Shown here piece by piece: positions 1-11,373 of a DNA stretch of 30,000 nt. Below the pieces are notes generated by a model. The model ran no database searches. It was not told the origin of the DNA and worked only from the letters and a program-made list of their open reading frames with translations. The DNA comes from Halisarca cf. caerulea (taxonomy: Eukaryota; Porifera; Demospongiae; Chondrillida; Halisarcidae), in contig CAUJGJ010000487.1 in NCBI GenBank assembly GCA_963170055.1, forward strand, positions 1,727,701 through 1,757,700. The letters are read 5' to 3'. Position numbers and translations under genes: made by a program. Position 1 is the stretch's first letter, and every line of letters starts with the position of its first letter.

Positions 1-99
1 AGCAACACCCACTTGATCTAGCTGGCTAACTATATTCATATGCACTCCATGTGTGGCAAGTTCTTATAGCAAGAATGCGTAACCATGCATTCCAAATGC

Positions 100-180
100 A
101 AGCCTGCTCATGAGGCCCCGCCTCCTCAGCTCCCATGCAGGGCTGATAATCACATGACCTGGATAGATACTGTATAATAA
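100..180 (+). promoter_or_regulatory. Conserved upstream block of collagen copy A
   Basis: A GC-rich block (from about 107) is followed by TCACATGA at 150-157 and an AT-rich TGTATAATAA at 171-180. The same order, an E-box-like TCACATGA followed about 20 bases later by an AT-rich TATA-like stretch, recurs upstream of copies B and C, and the E-box part is kept in fragment D. TCACATGA fits the core bound by MITF/TFE-type bHLH-zip factors. That use here is inference. The transcription start is not known. Confidence 0.45.
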
Positions 181-400
181 TGTCTAACATTATTGCTATG
201 AATAATACATTTCATGACTGTCTGCAACACATAACTGACCAGTGGAAACCAGTTTCCACAACTCTCAGGGAGTGCCATATATGGTCAAAACTTGCAGTAT
301 ACCAGGACCAATCCAATGGTACAAACTCAACACTGCAGCTGCAGCTTCTGACTTCAAACTAGCTAACAGAAAGGTATCAGCCAACAAGAGCCCATCAGCT

Positions 401-1650
<1,250 letters not shown>

Positions 1651-1887
1651 CAGAGTAGGAATTTATCACTTGCCCAATTAATTAGACAGTGATGCATATT
1701 ATCAGCATAGGGGACAATAGTTGCACATAACTAGTGCTTACAGCAGGACTTTACACGTAGGTCTGTATTTAATCTGTCTGAAAGCTACTGTACTTACATT
1801 TGATTGAAATTGAATGACAGTGTAAATTCATATAGTTATAGTTAGTACATTATATTGTTTTACACATATGCACGTAGTACTACGCGT

Positions 1888-1888
<1 letters not shown>

Positions 1889-1972
<84 letters not shown>

Positions 1973-1973
1973 T

Positions 1974-2022
<49 letters not shown>
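1889..2022. repeat. CA microsatellite with CGCG and ATGT interruptions
   Basis: A CA dinucleotide run of about 130 bases, interrupted by CGCGCG and CATGTACA. It lies 3' of collagen copy A. The long His-Thr and Cys-Val reading frames across it are repeat artefacts. Confidence 0.95.
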
Positions 2023-2026
<4 letters not shown>

Positions 2027-2206
2027 CACACATGCACATTGGATGTCTATTATTTTTGTTCAAATACCACAATGTAAATCTCATACACATATCTGTGGAA
2101 GGTATTAGATCCAACACATGTTCATATGGCCAAGTACATCGAGATATTCCTGCATACATATATAAACACAACAATACTGATGGAAAAATATCAAACACAT
2201 GTGTAA

Positions 2207-2354
2207 TCATGCTGTCAGGATCTCAGTCTTAATTGTCTTCAGTGTGGGTGAGGTCACTCTCAGGTGTGACTGCAGGTGCTCCTTCACAACATCTTCAATT
2301 GCAAGTTGAAAGACAGACAAGAACTCCTCAGCATAATCAAGACATTCGAGAACT
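2207..2354 (-). pseudogene. Relic of CEP70 last exon (exon 12)
   Basis: On the minus strand this reads RVLECLDYAEEFLSVFQ and later LQSHLRVTSPTLKT. It matches the genuine last CEP70 exon (9337-9472: EVLARLTYAEEFLPAFQ, LQSHLGVTSLGAITPTLKT). The splice acceptor CTGCAG|AG is kept. Differences include a four-residue insertion, a one-residue insertion, loss of about five residues, and an altered C-terminus. The frame stays open to a TGA at 2207-2209. No upstream CEP70 exons adjoin it, so it is probably non-functional duplicated debris. Confidence 0.8.
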
Positions 2355-2360
2355 CTGCAG

Positions 2361-3450
2361 TATACACTGTAACAGTGAATGAAAGTATAATACCATATAC
2401 ATTTATATTCTAGCACCTTATGGGCAGCTCAATCTAAATACACATTTAATTCATCCAAAACTACACATGCAAGAAGCTTTCTCTAAAAGTATGCAGCCTG
2501 AGAACACTTTCTATGTTGCATAAAAACAAACTTGTACATGAAAATAGGAGGCTTTCCGAATACACGCACACATGAACACACAACACTTAATGCATGGTAG
2601 CAATAAAAATAGAAATAATACAATAATTATTATATTTTTAATTAAAACAATTACCGTGTGTGTACTAACGAATTTACATAATTATAGTAATTTAAAATAA
2701 TTGAAAATAAAATACTAATTGCTAACACACTAATTGTATACCTAGACATAATATACATTATCCTGAACAGAGCAAATACACTGTCTAATTAAAACAAATA
2801 TATCAAATAAATGTATTATCAATCAGATGAACCTTGCTCAACACTGATGCTGCATTACCCCATGCACTGGATGGCCACAGAAATCCTCTTGAGGAGGAAC
2901 TGGAAGGAACGCGGCTCCCCAGTCTCATCCCTGACATGTCTTCCAATATCTCATATAATAATATTATAGTATGCTTTATGCAAATGTGCACACATACTTG
3001 ATAATGTGTAAATGTGCATGTACCATGCAGCTGTACATACACCATTGCAGCAATGCATGATTATTGTATTGTATTATTGTATTATTATTAAGGGTAACCC
3101 CTTCAGCAAAGCTGGTATCAATGGGGAACCCCATTCATCAATGGGGGATTATGTACTTACATATTCACAAACCTGCTTATTATTTTAATAAATGGCTTAA
3201 AACCTTAAATTTACTCTGAGGGAGCATACTTCAGTCACCTCTAGACATGGACTTCTACAATTATACCACATACTTATCTAGGTGGAGGAGGAGGACACTT
3301 GAAGTGATGCAGATTAACTTGCATGACTGGATGTAGCATATAATTACATTATAAGCTTGACCACATAAACATGCCATGTTCACTCTAGCTATCGTACACA
3401 CTTGTGCGTAGAATTAAGGTTTTGCTATAAAGAATCAATATCTACACCAC
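2361..3450. other. Gene-free spacer between collagen copies A and B
   Basis: I find no convincing gene here. About 2590-2810 is very AT-rich. A minus-strand open frame near 2803-3045 has no recognisable domain or homology to its neighbours. Around 3090-3150 there are short repeats of the word GGGGAACCCC/AATGGGG. The block upstream of copy B starts at about 3455. Confidence 0.6.
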
Positions 3451-3454
3451 ACCA

Positions 3455-3540
3455 GGGCTGCTTATGGCTTAATGCCTCCCCACCTCTCAATGGTGGAAGA
3501 TGATATCACATGACCTGGATAGGTATTGCTATATATGCAC
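3455..3540 (+). promoter_or_regulatory. Conserved upstream block of collagen copy B
   Basis: TCACATGA at 3506-3513 followed by GCTATATATG at 3528-3537, in the same order and spacing as upstream of copies A and C. It lies about 210-240 bases before the ATG at 3746, which leaves room for a 5' leader. Confidence 0.45.
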
Positions 3541-3745
3541 CTAATGGCTGTCTGCAACACATAACTGGTGGAAACTAGTTTCGACAGCTTGCAGGAAGAC
3601 CCCGGGCCATATATGGTAAAAACTTGCAGGATACAAGGACCACTCTAATGGTACAAACTCAACACTGGAGCTGAAGCTTCTGTCCTTCAATCTAGCTAAC
3701 AGAAAGAGTATCGATAAGACATCAGACAACAAGAGCCCATCAGCT

Positions 3746-4976
3746 ATGAGGACTGCTACAGTTATCATCATTGCTTTGCTTGTGGCCTTCTCTGCTACAA
3801 GCAACTCAGTGAAAGGTGAGGATACAAATATATTATGCCTACATATAATATTATACAAGAATAACCACAAAGTACCAAATATAACAATTTTAAAGTGTAC
3901 GTCAAAAACAAAACCATGGAGTTGTACTTGGTTAGTAGGTGTACCATCAAGGCTCACAAGCACTTACTACTGTAAGCGTAATATTCAGTATATACTGTCC
4001 ATGGTATCATAGATACTAGTATCTATGATGGTATGTAGGGAACTTGAGAGTAAGGTATACTTTCTACTCTGGAGTACATACCACACCAGGTACACTTACT
4101 AGCCATGCAAGCTGGCATGTCTGTATAGTATCAGCCCACAAACAATTTGCTGTGTAAAGAATGGGTGCGGTAAAATTCTAAATTTTCTCTCCTTAAGCTG
4201 CACCTAGAGATGGTAGAGATGGCAGAGACGGTCTACCAGGTGTACCAGGTGCTACAGGAGCTACTGGGAGAGATGGTCGTGATGGAGAGAAAGGAGACAA
4301 GGGAGACATCGGTCTTCCTGGAGAGAAAGGCCATACTGGAGGTCCTCCTGGTGCAACAGGACCACAAGGACCCAGAGGACGGACAGGACAGCCAGGACAG
4401 GCCGGAACAGCAGGAGCTAAAGGAGAACCAGGAGCTACTGGAGGAGGAGCTGTGTACATCAGGTGGGGTAGAACTGTCTGCCCCAACGTACCAGGAACAG
4501 AACTAGTCTATGAAGGGATTGCTGCTGGGAGCTGGTACAGCAGTGGTGGAGGTGGCTCCAATTACCTTTGTCTACCAAAAGATCCCAAATATTCAAGCTA
4601 TCGATCAGGAGCACAGAGTGAGAGCCCAATCTATGGCGCTGAGTATGAAGGAACTGGAGCACCACTAGGACAATTTGAACACAACGTCCCCTGTGCCGTT
4701 TGCTGTACTTCTAGATCCAAGCACTTCATGTTACCAGGGAAAAACACTTGCCCAACAACCTGGACAAAGGAGTACTCGGGATATCTTATGACAGATAGAA
4801 TAAACCACTCAAAGAAGACTTATGAGTGTATTGATAGTGATCCTGAATCCATTCCAGGAAGCAGGGCTAATGCAAACGGTGCACTGTTCTATCATGTCGA
4901 AGCGGCCTGTCATGGACTTCCTTGTCCACCCTACGATCCTCAGAAGGAGCTCACTTGTGCCGTCTGCACTAAGTGA
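3746..4976 (+). CDS. Short-chain collagen (C4-like), copy B
   Basis: Secreted short-chain collagen, 282 residues from two exons: 3746-3815 (signal peptide [15 protein letters not shown]) and 4198-4976. The phase-1 intron runs from GGTGAGG to CCTTAAG. The helix has 25 Gly-X-Y triplets with the same single-Gly interruption before GPP as copy A. The C-terminal domain starts VYIRWG and ends CAVCTK, again with eleven cysteines. It is slightly shorter than in copy A around residues [13 protein letters not shown]. The intron is closely similar to that of copy A, which points to recent duplication or gene conversion. The stretch [14 protein letters not shown] is shared with copy F on the other strand at 27 kb. 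The frame is intact throughout. The nearest downstream gene fragment is a CEP70 exon 10 relic. Confidence 0.93.
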
Positions 4977-5225
4977 CTGTGAGACAGCTAGAGAATCACC
5001 GTTCACATGCACCTTATAGATACTAGTATACATGCAGACCATACATGCAATAGTGCATGACGTGGTTGTTTAGACGTCAACTTGATTGTAAGTTGGCATA
5101 TACATGTTATTTACATATAATGAAACAGATATATAATTGTACTCAATTCGATCAATTGAATGCATGTTTAGTAATAATATATATCACTGCTCCATAGCTA
5201 GAGCTTGTGCACAACATTAATTTTA

Positions 5226-5335
5226 TTCTGTATAGATTTCATTCATCTTAGGATAGATAACACTCTTGTCTCTGAGATAGGAGAGTTGTTGAATATATAG
5301 AACACTATGCCAGGTAGGGCCTGGTCTTTGGCAAG
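5226..5335 (-). pseudogene. Relic of CEP70 exon 10
   Basis: The minus strand reads LAKDQALPGIVFYI, matching the genuine exon 10 (LVKDQALPGMVSYI at 10885-11044). Small indels then shift the frame to a stop. The acceptor TATAG|CTTG is kept. The 5' end of the exon's last third is lost. Similarity continues into the adjoining intron to about 5580 (compare the TTCACCCATCT words near 5550 and 11240), so this is a genomic duplication and not a retrocopy. Confidence 0.82.
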
Positions 5336-5580
5336 CTATACAAAAATATAATTATTAAATTTCGTATTCTTAATACATTAATCCAGAACAGGTATGATAT
5401 AAAATTAAGACAATCATGCGCCTACATATAGATATACGGATATTGTAACAATGCATATGCATACACAAACTATTCCTGCATCCCTGCACACACGATACAC
5501 ACACACACGCACACACACACAAACACATGTATATGCACACATGCAACCGTTCACCCATCTCCACACACACATAATTATGC

Positions 5581-6049
5581 ATTAACCATATTTATACACC
5601 AATGGTCCATGTAGTACATGCTTGTTTGTTTGCTGTTGGTTGAGTGTGCGCTTGTACTTACCGGGCCCCCTGAAAAGCAGCCATTGAGCTAAGTGGGTGT
5701 CCAAGTCCATAAAGTATGATCAATCCAATCCAATCGTATCCAATACTAAGGTGCACAACTGCATTATTATATATATATTCATTCATGTGCGCATAAGTAT
5801 GGCAAGTATTACCAACACGCATACATATGGTTACAGTACATTGGGATATATCCACATACATACATACATAGCATGGGTTTAGTTGACTGGATGATAGAGG
5901 GTTATAGTTGACATGGAGTAGCATAATAATTTCATTTATAAGAATCAGTGTCTGTATCCAAAATTTTAATGCCATTTCAATCTTAGGTTGTTGTACTGTG
6001 TGGCTTGGCTATGTATTTAATAATAATAATAATAACAAAAAAGTATGTG
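5581..6049. other. Gene-free stretch
   Basis: No gene is recognisable. It contains GATCAATCCAATCCAATCG-type short repeats near 5718-5745, CATA runs near 5855-5870 and an AAT trinucleotide run near 6021-6035. A small CA-rich tract lies just before it (about 5487-5526). Confidence 0.5.
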
Positions 6050-6223
6050 CAGTGTAACTTCTCTAAACCGAACACCTTTGGGACCACAGAAATGGTTCAG
6101 TTTAGAGAGGTTTCCGGACTAGAGAGGTTCTGTTTGTACAGCAAATATAGAAAGCAGGACTTGAAAACATGTCCAGGTTAGAGAGGGTTCAGATTACAGA
6201 GAGTTCGGTTTAGAGAGGTTACA

Positions 6224-6226
<3 letters not shown>
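6050..6226. mobile_element. TIR element, family 2 (CTAAACCGAAC)
   Basis: Starts CAGTGTAACTTCTCTAAACC and ends in the near-exact reverse complement (GGTTTAGAGAGGTTACACTG), 177 bp, with TA on the right flank. A related copy is at 28704-28934. It has no coding capacity and resembles a non-autonomous DNA transposon (MITE). Confidence 0.75.

Positions 6227-6294
<68 letters not shown>
6227..6294. repeat. TA microsatellite
   Basis: A TA dinucleotide run of about 68 bases that begins directly at the TA flank of the preceding TIR element. Confidence 0.95.
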
Positions 6295-6298
<4 letters not shown>

Positions 6299-6300
6299 AT

Positions 6301-6475
6301 ATAGTGGAATCTCTGAATGAAGGACACTTTGAGGGGGGCTTTTTCATCCTTTGCAAGGAGCTTGTCCTCTGGGAGATTCAACACAATGTGTTGGAACTAC
6401 AGGGAGAGAATACTTTTGGACCTAAAGCTGTGTCCTTTGTAGAGAAGGTGTCCTTACATCAGAGCATTCAATGTA
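6301..6475. mobile_element. TIR element, family 4 (AAGGACACTTTG)
   Basis: Begins ATAGTGGAATCTCTGAATGA followed by AGGACACTTTG. The 3' end has the inverted words GTGTCCTT...CATTCAATG. The interior matches the element at 26253-26438 (CTTTGNGAGGAG-like and TGGGAGATTCAA words). The right boundary is approximate. Confidence 0.55.
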
Positions 6476-6604
6476 TTATATAATATTATTAACATTTAGC
6501 ATGACCACATGAACTGGCAGCCTCGATCCGCTCGGCTAACAGTATTCATATGCACTCTGCGTATAGTTATGATAGAAAGAGTGCATATTATCATGCCAGC
6601 CGAC

Positions 6605-6680
6605 TAATGGGGCCCCACCCCCCAGCTCCCCCACAGGGTTGCAGATCATCACATGACCTGGATAGGCATTGCTATATGTA
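6605..6680 (+). promoter_or_regulatory. Conserved upstream block of collagen copy C
   Basis: GC-rich block, then TCACATGA at 6649-6656, then GCTATATGTA at 6671-6680. Same order as upstream of copies A and B, about 180-210 bases before ATG 6861. Confidence 0.45.
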
Positions 6681-6860
6681 CACCTCATGGCTGTCTGCAA
6701 CACATAACTGGTGGAAACCAGTCTCAACAGCTTGCAGGAACCATATTTGGTAAAAACTTGTAGTATACCAGGACTAATCCAATGGTACAAACTCAACACT
6801 GCAGCTGCAGCTAACAGAAAGAGTATTGATAAGGCATCAGCCAACAAGAGCCCATCAGCT

Positions 6861-7984
6861 ATGAGGACGGCTACAGTTATCCTCATTGCTTTGCTTGTGG
6901 CTTTCTCTACTACCAGCAACTCAGTGAAAGGTGAGGATGGTATATCTACAGTACATTTGTAAAATCCACACAACATTCAATGTCACCAAGACTACATCAC
7001 AGTCAGATGTAGGGAGTTAAACTTGGTTAACATGTATACCATCTTTGATCAAGGCTTACAAGTACTTACTACTATCAGTGTAATTCAATTTTCAGTAGTG
7101 TCCATGGGATATGGGGAACTTGAAAGTAAGGCTTACTATATATCCTGGAGTATGTACGACCCCAGGTACTTGCTAACCAAGTTTGCATGACAGCAAACTA
7201 ATATTAACCCACATACATGCCGTGAAGAAACTCTGTCTGAATATATATCAAATTGAATATATATTATAATCTTCCCCCTCTCCTCAAGCTACCCCTAGAG
7301 ATGGAAGAGATGGCAGAGATGGTCTACCAGGTGTACCAGGTGCTACAGGAGCTACTGGGAGAGATGGTCGTGATGGCGAGAAAGGGGACAAGGGAGACAT
7401 CGGTCTTCCTGGAGAGAAAGGAGAACCCGGAAGAGATACTGGAGGAGCTGTGTACATCAGGTGGGGAAGGACAGTCTGTCCTAATGTAACTGGAACAGAA
7501 CTAGTCTATGAAGGGATTGCTGCTGGGAGTTGGTACAGACATTCTGGAGGTGGATCTAATTACCTTTGTCTGCCAAGATCCCAAATATTCAAGCTATCGA
7601 CCAGGAGTACAGGGTGACAGTCCAATCTATGGAGCTGAGTATGAAACTTATGGACAGCCACCACTAGGACATGTAAATCAACACAACGTCCCCTGTGCTG
7701 TTTGCTGTACTTCTAGATCCAAGCTCTTCATGTTACCAGGGAAAAGCACCTGCCCAACAACCTGGACAATGGAGTACTCAGGATATCTGATGACAGCGTA
7801 TTACACCAATTCTAACTCTGTGAAGACATACGAGTGCGTGGACAAAGATCCTGAATCCATTCCAGGCAGCAGTGCTACCACAGAGGGTGCACTGTTCTAT
7901 CATGTCGAGGCTACATGCAACGGGCTCCCATGCCCACCCTACGATCCTCAGAAGGAGCTCACTTGTGCTGTCTGCACTAAGTGA
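6861..7984 (+). pseudogene. Short-chain collagen (C4-like), copy C, frameshifted
   Basis: Exon 1 (6861-6930) encodes the family signal peptide (MRTATVILIALLVAF). Exon 2 starts at 7289 after CCTCAAG. The helix has only 15 Gly-X-Y triplets and lacks the GHTGGPP...GAKG segment of copies A and B. The C-terminal domain begins VYIRWG. At about 7573-7578 the codons for LPKDP are damaged: CCAAGATCCC replaces the CCAAAAGATCCC of copies A and B, a loss of two bases. The original frame then hits TGA at 7615-7617. The downstream half stays open in the shifted frame to the normal TGA at 7982-7984 and keeps every cysteine. This suggests a very recent mutation, an allelic defect or a base-calling error. If the lesion is an error, this is a functional collagen of about 250 residues. 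Confidence 0.85.
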
Positions 7985-8240
7985 ACAGTAGAGATTTAGC
8001 ATGCACTTCTTTGATCTGGCTATATGATTATTATTATATGCAGAAACATAGCATCAGTATTATGTACATGTACTTGCAGTACACATCTTACATGCACGTA
8101 CATGCACTCATACACCACGCACGCACGCACACACACACACACTTAACAGAGGTATATATACTCAAGTGCACAACCACAATGTAAATCATAATATACCTAC
8201 AGCAGGTATAGAATTCAACACAAATATGTAATATTTATAG

Positions 8241-8340
8241 GGTATTACACGCCTCCAAGGGAGGTATCATAGTTATACCGCTCGAGCCCGGCAGGCGAGT
8301 GCAGTAATTGCAATACCTCCTGAGCGAGGCACGTGTAACC
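8241..8340. repeat. 100-bp GC-rich inverted repeat
   Basis: The left end GGTATTACACGCCTCC pairs with the right end GAGGCACGTGTAACC, and internal ATACCTCC words are also inverted. The element is more GC-rich than its surroundings. It sits where similarity between the 3' flank of copy C and that of copy A ends. It could be a small foldback element. Confidence 0.55.
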
Positions 8341-8589
8341 TATTTATTTCTAAATAAACGCTCCAACGGCTCTTAAATCGAGTCGAGACTATAGAGGAGA
8401 TCCGTTTGCTGAATATCCTCTCCCTAGGTGTTTCTGCAGTGGTGTCATTACGTACATATGTCAACCAAAAACAATTGAAATAACATAATATACCATGTAG
8501 CTTAATTCCTTGGCTGGATAAGGGTCAGTCATTTTAAGGATCCAGCATAGTATATAATCACATAATCATACATCACGAAATTGCAACAT

Positions 8590-8632
8590 CCACTCTGGCT
8601 AACAATATTCATATGCACTCTCTCTCTCTGTG

Positions 8633-8726
<94 letters not shown>

Positions 8727-9103
8727 TTTGATATAAAGAATGCATGTCATGATAGACCTGCTCATGAGGCCCCACCTCTCAGCTCCATGCAGGGCTGATG
8801 ATCACATGACATAGGTATTACCACATACATCTTATGACTGGCTACAACACAAAACTGGTGGAAACCAGTTTCATCAGCTCACTGGAAGAACCATATTATT
8901 ATGGTCAAAACTTGCAGGGTACCAGGACCAATCCAATGGTACAAACTCAACACTGGAGCTGCAGCTTCTGTCTTCAAACTAGCTAAGAGAAAGGTATCAG
9001 CCAACAAGAGCCCATCAGCTGTGAGGACCGCTACAGTTATCATCATTGCTTTGCTTTTGGCCTTCTCTACTACCAGCCATCAACTTGCATGGTGAAAGGT
9101 GAG
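8590..9103 (+). pseudogene. Short-chain collagen 5' fragment, copy D
   Basis: From about 8590 this is similar to the 5' flank and exon 1 of copies A-C, interrupted by a GT microsatellite. The upstream TCACATGA is kept (8802-8809). The start codon position reads GTG (9021-9023) instead of ATG. A short insertion before the donor brings an in-frame TGA at 9093-9095. The donor GGTGAGG is kept, but no collagen exon 2 follows. Instead the sequence joins spacer similar to that 3' of copy A and then CEP70 exon 12. It is a dead promoter plus signal-peptide remnant. Confidence 0.82.
8634..8724. repeat. GT microsatellite
   Basis: A GT dinucleotide run of about 90 bases preceded by a short TC run. It is inserted within the 5' flank of collagen fragment D. 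Confidence 0.95.
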
Positions 9104-9336
9104 GATAAAGTACTGTACATGCACAATGCCCACAATGTATACATCACAACCAAATGAAGTCCAACGTGGTTGTGGCATGTACCATCAATGCAGGCCACTG
9201 TAACAGTACACTGGGAAAATTCACATATATATACGTACATACATATATTAGTACATAACCACAACAATGTGATGTAAAAGTATTCAAAATCATATAATAT
9301 GTATTTACATGTAAAACACCAAGTAATGCCATGATG

Positions 9337-11284
9337 TCAGGATCCCAGTCTTGTCTTCAGTGTGGGTGTGATGGCTCCCAGTGAGGTCACTCCCAGGTGT
9401 GACTGCAGCTCCTTCACAACATCTTGAAAGGCAGGCAAGAACTCCTCAGCATAAGTCAGTCGTGCTAGAACTCTGCAGTATACAAGGAATGTATCATACT
9501 CTGCAGTAATACAGTTCCTGGTACTCTTGGCAGCTCAAATCTATTCATGCTCTTCACACAAAGCTAGGCAAGACTTAGTGTGATTTGCTCAAAAAAGTAC
9601 ACACACGACATTCTGTAACACACATGCATGCACAACTGCAGCAGTGATCAACATACAGTGGAACCCACTTAACACGAAACTCAAGGGACTGATGAAAAGT
9701 GTTCATGCTACCAGTATTGCAGGGTTAGGGGTCATGTTACCAGTATTGCAGGGTTAGGGGTCATGTTACCAGTATTGCAGGGTTAGGGGTCATGTTACCA
9801 GTATTGCAGGGTTAGGGGTCATGTTACCAGTATTACTGTGGGCATCGCAGGGGCCATTTTCTGCTTTTATGTTAACCAAAATTATGCGTTAAGCAAGCTT
9901 CTGTTAACAGGTTTCCACTGTATTCACAAACCTGTTTGAGTGGTAAAAAAAGTTCAAAAGTCCTCTAAAAGAGCATACACCAGACATTCAAAGCTATGTA
10001 CGTATATGCCTTTACACTACCATGTACATACAGACATACATACATACCAATCCCCACAAATTGACTGGATTAGCAATGTTTCTAGAGGAGGGGGCTTGAA
10101 ACTCCACACCCACAACTGTGGCAGTGATATACACATTTATATACCTGCCTGGGAGGTCTAAAGAAATTTGAAACTTTTTCTGGGTAGCATACCCCCCCCC
10201 CCCCCCAATATCCTAGCTACGTACGTATAAGTATGTCTCTACATTCCAACGTACTTACGCACTTATCTGTCCCCCCCCCCCCCCCCCAGTTACGTGTTAA
10301 TGCCCCCTCCATCATATTTCTGAAAGAAAACCTGAGTAATACTCACTCTTCAGCTGAATTGTACCCAAATTCCTTTCGAACTCTCGACCAAAAGTTGCCA
10401 TTCTGAGCAGACGACAGTCTTTCCACATGTAGGACCAATGAACTAGGAGAGCACGATTCTACACAGAAATGGTGAAAACTTCAACAAAGGACTAGTCTAC
10501 GTTATCACCTTTTGAGACATTAAAATTGAAAATGCACATACATTGAACATTACATTGGCACACAGTTATATACGTGTGTGTACATGTACATACATGTATC
10601 CCACATGTAGTAAGCGTCACTTGTGTGCAGAGCAGATTCGAAACAGGGATCTCCTGCCTACTATGTTCATAGACGGGTGAGTCAATGTGCATACATGTAC
10701 TAGCCACATGTCAGGAGTAAGTATACTGTGATGTGCATGTAATGATACACACGAATGTACGTGCGTACGTATGTAAATATGTACATATGTCATTGTCAAA
10801 CAACCACATTCACAAAATAGCACATACGTATGCACACATTCACAAATTCCCACACATGTATTAGATTCGTGAGCACACACACACCGAGGTTCAGCTGCGA
10901 TTGTATAGCATGCATCATATTTCTGTACGTGTGGAGTTGAGAGTAGACTTCATTCATCTTAGGGTAGACACCACTCTTGTCTCTGATGCTGAACAGTTGC
11001 TGAATATAGGACACCATGCCAGGTAGGGCCTGGTCCTTCACAAGCTATATAAAAATTGTAATAGGATTTGTATACAATAACCCAAAAGAGTACATACGTA
11101 CATACTGTATGCATATGTATGCATGTATGTAGGTATGACAAGGACAGTAAAAAGAGGCATACACGTACGTATGTATGTGTGTAGGTAGATATTACACATT
11201 CATACATATTAAGTGTATGTATATGCATGTAAAAACCTTTCACCCATCTGCCCACCTGTGCCTGCCACACACAAACATGCAAAA

Positions 11285-11373
<89 letters not shown>

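Noticed and set aside
1828..2232. Long His-Thr or Cys-Val reading frames here and at 11.2, 18.0, 18.7, 19.1, 21.2 and 22.1 kb
   Set aside because: Direct products of CA/GT dinucleotide repeats with no other coding signal.
2803..3045. Minus-strand open frame with SRVPSSSSSRGF
   Set aside because: No similarity to CEP70, collagen or any family I recognise, and no supporting splice context.
9711..9834. Regular 29-base repeats considered as a CRISPR array or interstitial telomere
   Set aside because: Units are contiguous with no spacers, the genome is animal, and GGGTTAGGGG is only part of a longer unit.
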